57,158 nucleotides of DNA from Acidimicrobiia bacterium (GTDB taxonomy: Bacteria > Actinomycetota > Acidimicrobiia > Acidimicrobiales > CATQHL01). Below are positions 41,796-49,383 of this stretch, one piece after another (position 1 is the first letter of the stretch; each line of letters begins with the position of its first letter). The stretch lies in assembly GCA_009835395.1 (NCBI GenBank), contig VXXM01000021.1, forward strand, positions 1-57,158. Direction: 5' to 3'. Position numbers and translations under genes: made by a program. A model generated the notes under the pieces. The model saw nothing but the letters and a program-made list of their open reading frames with translations. It was not told the DNA's origin and ran no database searches.

Positions 41796-44183
41796 GTGAC
41801 GACGCGGCTGATCGGCGAGCGCGTTGAACGTTCCGAGGATCGGCGCATCCTGGCCGGTCACGGCACCTTCATCGACGACATCGCGCCGGCCGGGTGCCTG
41901 CACGTCGCGATGGTGCGGTCCACCTGCGCCAACGGTCGCATCCTCGCTATCGAGACCTCCGCAGCGGCGGCCCGGGACGACGTCATCGCCGTCTACACGG
42001 CCGCTGATCTCGGCGAACTCGGCCGGCAGCACCTTCCGCTGCTCATCCCCAACCCCAATCTGACCGAGCCGCGCACCCAACTCCCGCTCGCCGCCGACGA
42101 CGTGCACTTCTTCGGCGAGGCCGTGGCGATGGTGGTGGCGACCAGCCGGCACGCCGCCGAGGACGCCGCCGAATTCGTGGAGGTCACCTACGAGCCGCTG
42201 CCCGCGGTCGTGGGTCCGGTGGCGGCCTTCGAGGGGGACGACCTCGTCCATGCCGACATGTCCGGCAATGTGGCCGCGCACTTCGTCCAGGAGCACGGCG
42301 ACGTCCAGGCGGCCCTCGCGGCTGCGCCCCGCACGCTCGTGCAGCGGTTCTGGGTGGAGCGCAGCGCGGCCACCCCCATGGAGTGCCGCGGCGTCGTGGC
42401 CGTACCCGACGAATTCGGGCACCTGCTCGTCTACGACACCTCCCAGGCCCCCAGCACCGTCCGGGCGGGCCTGTCCACCTACTTGAACCTCGCCGAGCAC
42501 GAGGTGGACGTGGTGGCTCCGGACGTGGGCGGGGGGTTCGGGGTCAAGCTGCCCGTCTTCTACCCCGAGGAGATCCTGGTCCCGTGGGCGGCCCTGCAGC
42601 TCGGCAGCCCCGTCAAGTTCATCGAGGACCGTGTCGAGCACTTCGTCGCCTCCAACCACGAACGGGCCCAGTGGCACGAGGTGCGGGTCGGCTTCGACAC
42701 CGAGGGCCGCATCCTCGCCCTGCACGACGAGTTCATCCACGATGCCGGCGCCTACTGCCCCTACGGGATCATCATCCCGATCGTCACCGCCTCCCGCCTG
42801 CCCGGCCCGTACAAGCTCCCCAACTACGGCAGCGAGATGCGCGTCGTGTACACCAACACGGTGCCGGTCACGCCGTACCGGGGTGCCGGTATGCCGCAGG
42901 GGGGATTCGTGATGGAGCGGGTGATCGACCTGATCGCCCGGGACCTGGGAATCGACCGGGCCGAGGTTCGCCGGCGGAACTTCATCCAGCCCGACGAGTT
43001 CCCCTACGTCGTCGGTCTGATGGACGAGGACGGCCTCACCACCACCTACGACAGCGGCGACTATCCCGCGGGTCTCGACAAGCTGCTCGAGGCGATCGAC
43101 TACGAGGCGTTCGCCGCCGAGCAGGCCGCCGCTCGCGCCGACGGGCGACGGATCGGCATCGGTCTGGGCTGCTACGTGGAGGGAACCGGCAGCGGACCCT
43201 ACGAGGGGGCCCGGGTCCACGTGGAACCGACGGGCAAGGTCTTCGTCACGACGGGCATCTCCACCCAGGGTCAGGCGCACGCCACGATCCTCGCCCAGGT
43301 GGCGGCCGAGGTCCTGCAGGTTCCGTTCGAGGACGTGGTGGTGCGCACGGGGGACACGCGCCAGTTCAAGTGGGCGACCGGGACGTTCGCCAGCCGCATC
43401 GGCGTCGTCGCCTCCAACGCGGTCGCCCAGGCGGCCCAGGAGGTGCGTGACAAGGCCGCCGAGATCGCCGCCCGCATCCTCGAGGCGAACGAGGCCGACA
43501 TCGTCTTCTCCGACGGCCACGTCTCGGTCCGGGGTTCGCCCGACGTCCGGGTGCCGCTCCGCCAGATCGCCGTGCTCGCCAACCCGCTGCGCTACGCCTT
43601 CAGCAAGGAGGCTCTGGCGGCCACGCAGTTCGTCGGCGACGGCGGCGAGGCGGAGGCGCCCCCTGTCTCGGAGGTCGCGCCCGGCCTCGAGGCGACGGCC
43701 TACAACAGCCCGCGGCACGCCACGTTCGCCAGCGGCGCGCACGCCGTCGTCGTGGAGGTCGACGTCGAGACCGGCGAGGTCCGCCTGCTCCGCTACGCGA
43801 TCGTCCACGATTGCGGGCGCATGATCAACCCGGCCGTCGTGGAGGGGCAGGTCCACGGTGGGACGGCGCAAGGCATCGCCGGGGCGCTCTACGAGCGGAT
43901 GCACTACGACGGAGACGGGCAACTCCGGAACGCAGGATTCGCCGACTTCCTCATCCCGTCGGCGGCGGAACTGCCCACGTTCCGTGTGGAACATGTCGAG
44001 ACGCTCTCGCCCCTGAATCCTCTCGGCGTCAAGGGCGTCGGGGAGGCGGGCTGCGTCCCCGCGGCGGCGGCGATCATCGGCGCCGTGTCCGACGCCGTCG
44101 GCATCGAGATCACCGAGACCCCACTCAGCCCCGAGCGGCTGGTGGAGTTGATCGAGGAGTCGAACAGGCTGGCCCGGTCGTGA
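41796..44183 (+). CDS. Xanthine-dehydrogenase-family molybdopterin-binding large subunit
   Basis: 795 aa from GTG 41796. Domain a/b hammerhead then the molybdopterin-binding part: GGGFGVKLP (about 248-256), active-site loop PYRGAG (360-365, R362), a further MoCo segment TGISTQGQAHAT, and the catalytic Glu E750 in KGVGEAGC. The loop is not the AYRCSFR of true (form I) CO dehydrogenase, so CO oxidation is unlikely. The FAD-binding and 2Fe-2S subunits normally encoded beside it are absent on both sides, which is unusual. It is followed 10 bp later by a DUF1116 gene. Substrate is probably an N-heterocycle or aldehyde. Confidence 0.92.
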   Translation: MTTRLIGERVERSEDRRILAGHGTFIDDIAPAGCLHVAMVRSTCANGRILAIETSAAAARDDVIAVYTAADLGELGRQHLPLLIPNPNLTEPRTQLPLAADDVHFFGEAVAMVVATSRHAAEDAAEFVEVTYEPLPAVVGPVAAFEGDDLVHADMSGNVAAHFVQEHGDVQAALAAAPRTLVQRFWVERSAATPMECRGVVAVPDEFGHLLVYDTSQAPSTVRAGLSTYLNLAEHEVDVVAPDVGGGFGVKLPVFYPEEILVPWAALQLGSPVKFIEDRVEHFVASNHERAQWHEVRVGFDTEGRILALHDEFIHDAGAYCPYGIIIPIVTASRLPGPYKLPNYGSEMRVVYTNTVPVTPYRGAGMPQGGFVMERVIDLIARDLGIDRAEVRRRNFIQPDEFPYVVGLMDEDGLTTTYDSGDYPAGLDKLLEAIDYEAFAAEQAAARADGRRIGIGLGCYVEGTGSGPYEGARVHVEPTGKVFVTTGISTQGQAHATILAQVAAEVLQVPFEDVVVRTGDTRQFKWATGTFASRIGVVASNAVAQAAQEVRDKAAEIAARILEANEADIVFSDGHVSVRGSPDVRVPLRQIAVLANPLRYAFSKEALAATQFVGDGGEAEAPPVSEVAPGLEATAYNSPRHATFASGAHAVVVEVDVETGEVRLLRYAIVHDCGRMINPAVVEGQVHGGTAQGIAGALYERMHYDGDGQLRNAGFADFLIPSAAELPTFRVEHVETLSPLNPLGVKGVGEAGCVPAAAAIIGAVSDAVGIEITETPLSPERLVELIEESNRLARS

Positions 44184-44193
44184 CTGGACGGCC

Positions 44194-45414
44194 ATGACCG
44201 GAACCGCTGCCGGGGCTGCGCTCGGGGCGCTCGACGAGACCCGTGTCAGCGCGGTCGGTGTCCGTCCGGCAGGTGAGGTGACCGGTGCGGTCGGCGAGCG
44301 CCGATACCTGCACGCCGGCCCGCCGCTGGGCGGCGCGGACATCGTCGGTCCCCTCCGTGGCGCCCTCATCGGGGCGCTGATGCTGGAAGGGGAGGCCGAC
44401 TCCCCCGAAGAGGCCGCCCGGATACTCGACGGGGGCGGTCTGGCGTTGGCCTCGTGCCACGACAACGGCGGGGTCGGGGCCATGGCGGGAGTGGTCACGC
44501 CGTCCATTCCCGTCGTCGTCATGGAGACCGATCAGGGATCTCGGGCGTTCTCGCCACTCAACGAGGGGCTGGGCAAGGCGCTGCGTTTCGGCTCCTACGA
44601 TCCGGCAACGCTGGATCGGCTCCGCTGGATGGGCGCGGTCGCCGGTCCCATGCTGGACGCGGCGCTCGAAGCCGTCGACGGGCTCGACATGGTCGAACTC
44701 TGGGCCGAGGGTCTGCGGCGGGGCGACGAGTGCCACAACCGGAACGTGGCGTCCAGCGCCGCCGTGCTGGCCCGTCTGGCGCCGGCAATCGTGGCCGCGG
44801 CCGGCCGGCAGGACGCCGTCGACGTGCTGTCCTACATCGCCGCCAACCCGCACTTCTTCCTGGCCTTCTCCATCGCCGCGGCCAAGGCCGTCAGCGACGT
44901 CACTCACCGCAGCGGCGATCCGGGCGTCGTCACGGCGATGTCGTCCAACGGCCGGAGCCTGGGGATCAGGGTCAGCGGGGCGGGCGACCGCTGGTTCCTC
45001 ACCGACTCCCCGGCCGGCGAGCCGAAACTGTTCGAGGGCTACGAGCCGGCCGACGCCTCGCCGGTGCTGGGCGACTCGTTCATCGCCGAGACCGTCGGCC
45101 TAGGGGCCTTCGCGCTGTCGGCGTCGCCCGCCATCGTCTCGTTCGTGGGCGGCGATCCGCTGACCGCCTCGGACACCGTGGAGGAGTTGCGGGGCATCTG
45201 CCGTGGCACCAGCTCGCGGTTCCTCATCCCCTCGGAGGGCTTCCGAGGCACGCCCATCGGCATCGACGTCCACAAGGTGGCGGCCACCGGCATCGCCCCG
45301 CTCGCCAACGCCGGGCTGGCGCACCGCGAGCCCGGACGGGGCCAGGTCGGCGCCTGCCTGCTGCGCCTGCCCTTGCAGCCCTTCGCCGAGGCGGCCGCCT
45401 TCCTCGCCGGCTAG
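44194..45414 (+). CDS. DUF1116-family protein (AllG/YlbE-like)
   Basis: 406 aa. Recognised by overall pattern: LHAGPPL near the N-terminus, RGALIGALMLEG, ALASCHDNGGVGAMAGVVTPSIPVVVM, and the C-terminal GIDVHKVAATGIAPLANAGLAHREPGRG split into short motifs. E. coli YlbE (AllG) is one of the proteins linked to oxamate carbamoyltransferase in allantoin catabolism; many relatives are uncharacterised. The usual partners FdrA/AllF and YlbF/AllH are not in this window. It follows the molybdenum hydroxylase by 10 bp, and its stop codon shares the CTAG tetranucleotide with the stop of the convergent gene. Confidence 0.8.
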   Translation: MTGTAAGAALGALDETRVSAVGVRPAGEVTGAVGERRYLHAGPPLGGADIVGPLRGALIGALMLEGEADSPEEAARILDGGGLALASCHDNGGVGAMAGVVTPSIPVVVMETDQGSRAFSPLNEGLGKALRFGSYDPATLDRLRWMGAVAGPMLDAALEAVDGLDMVELWAEGLRRGDECHNRNVASSAAVLARLAPAIVAAAGRQDAVDVLSYIAANPHFFLAFSIAAAKAVSDVTHRSGDPGVVTAMSSNGRSLGIRVSGAGDRWFLTDSPAGEPKLFEGYEPADASPVLGDSFIAETVGLGAFALSASPAIVSFVGGDPLTASDTVEELRGICRGTSSRFLIPSEGFRGTPIGIDVHKVAATGIAPLANAGLAHREPGRGQVGACLLRLPLQPFAEAAAFLAG

Positions 45415-46370
45415 GGGTCGCGCTGCTTGCCGCGCAGCGACTCGGCGACGCCGGCGACGTCGTAGTCGCCGAAGCCCGCCGCCGAGGCGGCTTGGAGGGC
45501 GCGGTGGTTGCTGGCGATCTGCGGTAGGTCCAATCCCACCTCGGCGGCCAGATCCAACGCCAGGCGGAGGTCCTTGATCGCCAGGTCCAGGCGGAAGATG
45601 GCGGGCTGCTCCCCGGGGCGCTCGTACCAGTCGCGGCGGTACTGGAAGAACGGTGAGCCCAGCGGGCTCGAGGCGAACACCTCGTAGGCCACCTGGCGGT
45701 CGATCCCGGCCCCCTCGGCGAGCACGAGACCCTCGGCGACGCTGTTCACGAGACCGTGCACCAGCGTGTTGAGGGCCAGCTTCATCGCCGCACCCGCTCC
45801 CTGGCCGCCGACGTGGGCGATCCTGCCGCTGAACGGCTCGAGCGCCGGCCGAGCCTGTTTGACGGCGGCCGCGTCGCCTCCGGCGATCATAAGGAGCACG
45901 CCGGCTTCGGCCGTCGAGACGCTGCCGCCGGCCGGCGCGTCCACGAGTGCCGCGCCCGCGGATTCCATCACGCCGGCGAGGTGGCGGACGCACTCCGGGC
46001 TGATCGTGCTCATCTCCACTCCGACAGCCCCCGGTGCGATGCCGGCGGCGACGCCGTCGGGCCCCGTGAACACCTCCGTGGCGGCTGCGTCGTCGGACAC
46101 GATGCTCAGCACCGCATCACTGCCCGCCGCCACCTCCGCCGGTGTCTCGCAGATCTGCACGTCGGCCCCGCCGCCCGCGGCACCCATGTGCTCGACGAAT
46201 GCCTCCGCCTTGCTGCGGGTCCGGTTGTGGACGCGCAGCGGCAGTCCCGCGGCTGCGATGTGAGCGGCCATCGGCCATCCCATGTTCCCGAGGCCGATGA
46301 ATCCGACGCGCGGGGCGCTCGAATCGCCCGCTCCGGCACCCGAATGGTCACTCTTGCCGCCGGCCATCAC
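45411..46370 (-). CDS. NAD(P)-dependent beta-hydroxyacid dehydrogenase (HIBADH/tartronate-semialdehyde reductase family)
   Basis: 319 aa. Rossmann motif GFIGLGNMG (23-31), substrate-binding DAPAGGSV (144-151), catalytic K197 with N201 (GAAMKLALN). The family oxidises 3-hydroxyacids or reduces tartronate semialdehyde; no finer assignment is safe. Start may be GTG 46370 or the adjacent ATG 46367, the latter better spaced from GGGGGG. It is the last gene of the minus-strand block and overlaps the convergent DUF1116 stop. The residues at the start (MAGGKSDHSGAGAGDSS) are low complexity. Confidence 0.9.
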   Translation of the reverse strand: MMAGGKSDHSGAGAGDSSAPRVGFIGLGNMGWPMAAHIAAAGLPLRVHNRTRSKAEAFVEHMGAAGGGADVQICETPAEVAAGSDAVLSIVSDDAAATEVFTGPDGVAAGIAPGAVGVEMSTISPECVRHLAGVMESAGAALVDAPAGGSVSTAEAGVLLMIAGGDAAAVKQARPALEPFSGRIAHVGGQGAGAAMKLALNTLVHGLVNSVAEGLVLAEGAGIDRQVAYEVFASSPLGSPFFQYRRDWYERPGEQPAIFRLDLAIKDLRLALDLAAEVGLDLPQIASNHRALQAASAAGFGDYDVAGVAESLRGKQRDP

Positions 46371-46431
46371 GTCCCCCCGGGCGTGGTCCCTGCTTGCGAC
46401 ACCCTAACGCTGCTACTTCGACGCTGATACT

Positions 46432-47610
46432 TCATGAGGTTGGTCGGGTCAGGAGATCCAGGGCCACGGCCGTGTAGACCTGTGCCGACAGTGCCACGGC
46501 GTCGAGGGCGACCGACTCGTCGATCGTGTGCCACATCTCCTGCTCGCCCGCCCCCAGCATGACGGCGGGGATGCCGCGGCTCGAGAACAGGCCGGCGTCG
46601 ATGCAGCCGTGGGAATAGGTCAGCGGCGGGTCGGGATGTCCGGCCGCGGCGAACGCCGTTCGGAGGGTGTCCACGAACGGGGAGTCGGGTGCGACCTCGG
46701 AGGGATACATCAGCGGTCCGGGCTCGACATCGATGTCCCAGCCGTCGATCTCCTCGACCGCCCGGCGGATGTCCGCGAGGGCCACTTCGGGATCGTCGCC
46801 CGGCAGGAGTCGCCGGTCAACGGTGACCTCCACGAGATCGGGAACGGTGTGCGTGGCGTTGGGGCTGCTGTGTACGGCCGTCGGGGTGAGGGTCGGTCGC
46901 CCGAGATGCGGGTGGTCGCCGGCGAGCGCGATCCCGTCGAGGCATCGCAGTACCAGGTGGGCGCCCTCGATGGCGTTCTTGGTGCGCCAGGGCATGGAAC
47001 TGTGTCCCGCGAGCCCCGCCACCTTGATGGTGGCGTCGACGCGCCCCTTGTTGGCGACGCAGATGGCATTGTCCGTGCCGATCCCCACGATGCATGCCGC
47101 CGGAGAGATCCGCTCCTCGTAGCCGGCCAGGAAGCTGCGGGCCGTGTCGTGGCGCCCGGTCTCTCCCGCCGGGGAGACGCACAACACGAGCGGCCCCGCC
47201 AGGTCGGCCGCGCGCTCGGCCAAGGTTCCGGCGGTCAGCACGGCCGCCGCCAGCGCCCCCATCTGCTCGCTGGCACCCCGGCCACGCAGCCGGGTCGCAC
47301 CGTCCGCGCCCACGATCCGGCTCGCGGTGAACGGATCGACCATGCGGCCGGCGGGGTGGGTCATGGCGTAGCAGAACAACACCAGTCCCGGCGCGTCCCC
47401 GCCACCGATCTCGCAAATCACGTTGCCGGCGCCGTCGGTGACGGTGTCCAGCCCCAACTCCTCCAGTTGCGCCGCCACGACCGCCCGCAGGAACTCTCTG
47501 ATCTGCGGATCGTCCTCGAAGAGGTCCGTCTGCTCGGAGGGCGTCTCCAGCAGCGGGCGCAGCACCCGCTCGACGGTGCCCTCGTCGAAGTCCTGGACCG
47601 CGGTCGTCAT
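46432..47610 (-). CDS. Atypical M20-family protein with altered metal-ligand positions
   Basis: 392 aa with full-length M20 architecture, including the dimerisation insert (about 190-300) and C-terminal EMWHTIDESV with the conserved His. The first metal motif, usually G-H-x-D-x, reads FCYAMTHPAG (79-88) with Tyr81 near the usual His; the bridging D-x-K motif reads GASEQMG (E115); the E-E pair reads PAGETG (E150). It may therefore bind metal differently or be inactive as a peptidase. I recall similar YAMTHPA/SEQ patterns in other uncharacterised actinobacterial proteins. It lies 18 bp after the LLM gene and 61 bp before the dehydrogenase gene. Confidence 0.83.
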   Translation of the reverse strand: MTTAVQDFDEGTVERVLRPLLETPSEQTDLFEDDPQIREFLRAVVAAQLEELGLDTVTDGAGNVICEIGGGDAPGLVLFCYAMTHPAGRMVDPFTASRIVGADGATRLRGRGASEQMGALAAAVLTAGTLAERAADLAGPLVLCVSPAGETGRHDTARSFLAGYEERISPAACIVGIGTDNAICVANKGRVDATIKVAGLAGHSSMPWRTKNAIEGAHLVLRCLDGIALAGDHPHLGRPTLTPTAVHSSPNATHTVPDLVEVTVDRRLLPGDDPEVALADIRRAVEEIDGWDIDVEPGPLMYPSEVAPDSPFVDTLRTAFAAAGHPDPPLTYSHGCIDAGLFSSRGIPAVMLGAGEQEMWHTIDESVALDAVALSAQVYTAVALDLLTRPTS

Positions 47611-47628
47611 ACTCGGTTGCGCTCCCGG

Positions 47629-48852
47629 CTAGCGGCGCAGGCCCATCTTCTTGAGGCGGGGGAAGATCTCGTCCTCCATCTGTTGGAGTCCCAGGAACGG
47701 ATCGAAGAAGGACACCAGCGCGCTCTCGATTCCGGCCTCGTGCAGTTCTCGCAGCATCTCGGCGACGGTGTCGTAGCTGCCGACCAACTGGTGGGCGCCG
47801 ATGCCCAGCGCCATGCGCAGGAAACGCTCCTTGCCGATGCCGCCGTAGGGGTCGGTGCTCTCCTCCTCGGCCTCGTCCCACCCGAACGTGGAGGAGACGT
47901 GTTGGCGCTTGGCGGACTGGATGAAGTTCATCGTCGCCGCGTGGTCCACCTCCTCGGCGATCCACTCGGCGGTGGCCTCGGCGGCGGCGTCGGTCTTGTC
48001 GATGACGGGCCAGAGCTGCGTGGCCACCAGTACCCGGCGGTCGTACGAGGCCGCCTTCTCATGGATCTCCCTGGCGATGTTGCGGTATTGCTCCATCGTG
48101 GGCTGGATCTGGAAGATCCACTCGGCGTGGCGGCAGGCGAAGTCGATGCCCACCTTCGACTGGCCCGCCTGCATGAGCAGCGGCCGCGGTTTGCGGGTGG
48201 GCTTCGGGTTCACGTAGGCGCCGTAGCACTGGTAGTACTCACCCTCGAAGATGATGGGCACGTCGGAGGCCCACAGCGCCTTCACGAGGGTGAAGAACTC
48301 GTCGGCCCGCCGGTAGGACTCATCGTGCTCGGGCGGTTCGATGTGGCCGAACGCCGCGTACTCCTTGGCCGAGTAGCCGGTGACCATGTTCAGGCCCCAG
48401 CGCCCGCCGGAGATGTGGTCGACGGTCACCCCGAACTTGGCGAAGTGGAACGGGTGGAAGTCGTAGTTGCTGTGAGCGGTGGAGAACTGCAGCATGCGGC
48501 TGGTGATGGCCGAGGCCGCGGCGGCCGCCGTCAGCGATTCCAGGCAGGTCTCGCTCCAGCCGGTGTCGCCCCCCTGGCCGATCCAGCGGGCGAACGGCAC
48601 CTGGTAGTCGAAACCGATCCGCTCCGCCTCGGAGAGCAACTGGGAGGCGAGCGGCCACTGCCAGTAGTGCTGGTAGCGGTCGGGGTCGGCCAGCACGGCC
48701 TTGGAGCCGGTGGAACCCCCCTGGATGTTCCAGGCGAACAGCCCGAACTGCAGGGGCTGGCCGAGGTGCGGGTCGGGCTGCCCGTTCGGTTCGTAGGGCC
48801 CGGTGAGTTGTTCGATCCTCACAGGTCTGGTGCCGTAGTGAGTCGTTACCAC
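47629..48852 (-). CDS. LLM-class flavin-dependent monooxygenase (NtaA/SnaA/DszA type)
   Basis: 407 aa from GTG 48852, which has an AAGGGGG ribosome-binding site 5 bases upstream and overlaps the preceding gene by 7 bases. Bacterial-luciferase-like TIM barrel: FGLFAWNIQGG at the N-terminus, SAHSNYDFHPFHFAKFGVT, ISGGRWGLNMVTGYS and AGQSKVGIDFACRHAEW. The GLNMVTG and GIDFACRHAE patterns are those of FMNH2-dependent enzymes acting on sulfonates, amines or ring compounds. A flavin reductase is not encoded nearby. Part of the minus-strand GMC/LLM block. Confidence 0.9.
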   Translation of the reverse strand: MVTTHYGTRPVRIEQLTGPYEPNGQPDPHLGQPLQFGLFAWNIQGGSTGSKAVLADPDRYQHYWQWPLASQLLSEAERIGFDYQVPFARWIGQGGDTGWSETCLESLTAAAAASAITSRMLQFSTAHSNYDFHPFHFAKFGVTVDHISGGRWGLNMVTGYSAKEYAAFGHIEPPEHDESYRRADEFFTLVKALWASDVPIIFEGEYYQCYGAYVNPKPTRKPRPLLMQAGQSKVGIDFACRHAEWIFQIQPTMEQYRNIAREIHEKAASYDRRVLVATQLWPVIDKTDAAAEATAEWIAEEVDHAATMNFIQSAKRQHVSSTFGWDEAEEESTDPYGGIGKERFLRMALGIGAHQLVGSYDTVAEMLRELHEAGIESALVSFFDPFLGLQQMEDEIFPRLKKMGLRR

Positions 48853-49319
48853 GATGTCCCCCTTTGGTCCTGCAGTTCCTCGGTCGGTATCGCGCGATAG
48901 ATCGGGCCTCTGTCGATCACCACATCGATGAGTTCCTCCTCGATGTAGGCCGGGAGTTCCCCGATGTCGATGCGGAGCGCCTCCTGCCCCGCGTAGTGAA
49001 GCAGCTTCCTGACCTCGCTGCTGATGTAGTAGCCGCCGAGCACCAGGACCATGAGCGCGCTGAAGCCGGCAGGATCGGTGGCGGCGAGTCGCTCGAGCGC
49101 CTCGGCGCTGGGAGGATCGGCGCACGCGGTCACGGCGCGCCGGCAATCGCCGGCCAGGTCGGGCCGGGCCCGCAGCGCCTTGTCCAGCAGGTCCCCGGAG
49201 ATCCCGACGGAGCTCGCCGCGGGCATCTCCTGGTAAGCGGGCACTAGCACGTCGGCGATGCGCGCCAGCCGGGCGCGGAACGCCTCGTCGAAGCCGTCGG
49301 GATGCCACGAATCCGTCAT
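48846..49319 (-). CDS. Gluconate 2-dehydrogenase subunit 3-like protein
   Basis: 157 aa. Helical protein starting FDEAFRARLARIADVLVPAY, then GISGDLLDKALRARPDLAGDC and LVLGGYYISSEVRKLLHY. The pattern ADVLVPA and the FSALMVLVLGGYY segment match the gluconate 2-dehydrogenase subunit 3 family, which pairs with GMC-type flavoprotein subunits. No signal peptide is seen, unlike periplasmic members. It follows the GMC gene by 64 bp (a palindromic repeat lies between) and overlaps the next LLM gene by 7 bases. A subunit of the GMC enzyme is the natural reading. Confidence 0.75.
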   Translation of the reverse strand: MTDSWHPDGFDEAFRARLARIADVLVPAYQEMPAASSVGISGDLLDKALRARPDLAGDCRRAVTACADPPSAEALERLAATDPAGFSALMVLVLGGYYISSEVRKLLHYAGQEALRIDIGELPAYIEEELIDVVIDRGPIYRAIPTEELQDQRGTSW

Positions 49320-49343
49320 GGCATCCGCCGCTGCTGCCGGCGT

Positions 49344-49371
49344 GTGGATTCCGGCCTTCGCCGGAATGACG
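49344..49371. repeat. Dispersed palindromic repeat (REP-like), copy 3
   Basis: Arms attccggc (49348-49355) and gccggaat (49360-49367) with loop cttc, flanked by tgg and gacg exactly as in copy 1 at 1275. It lies in the 64-bp gap between the GMC gene and the subunit-3-like gene of the same operon, a position where REP-type hairpins often tune expression of downstream genes. Confidence 0.75.
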
Positions 49372-49383
49372 AGGCGCGGGTCG

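Noticed and set aside
41796..44183. Aerobic CO dehydrogenase large subunit
   Set aside because: The active-site loop is PYRGAG, not the AYRCSFR of true CO dehydrogenases, and the partner subunits are absent.
41364..44522. 1052-codon open frame on the minus strand
   Set aside because: It is antisense to the molybdenum hydroxylase large subunit and has no recognisable domain; shadow frame.
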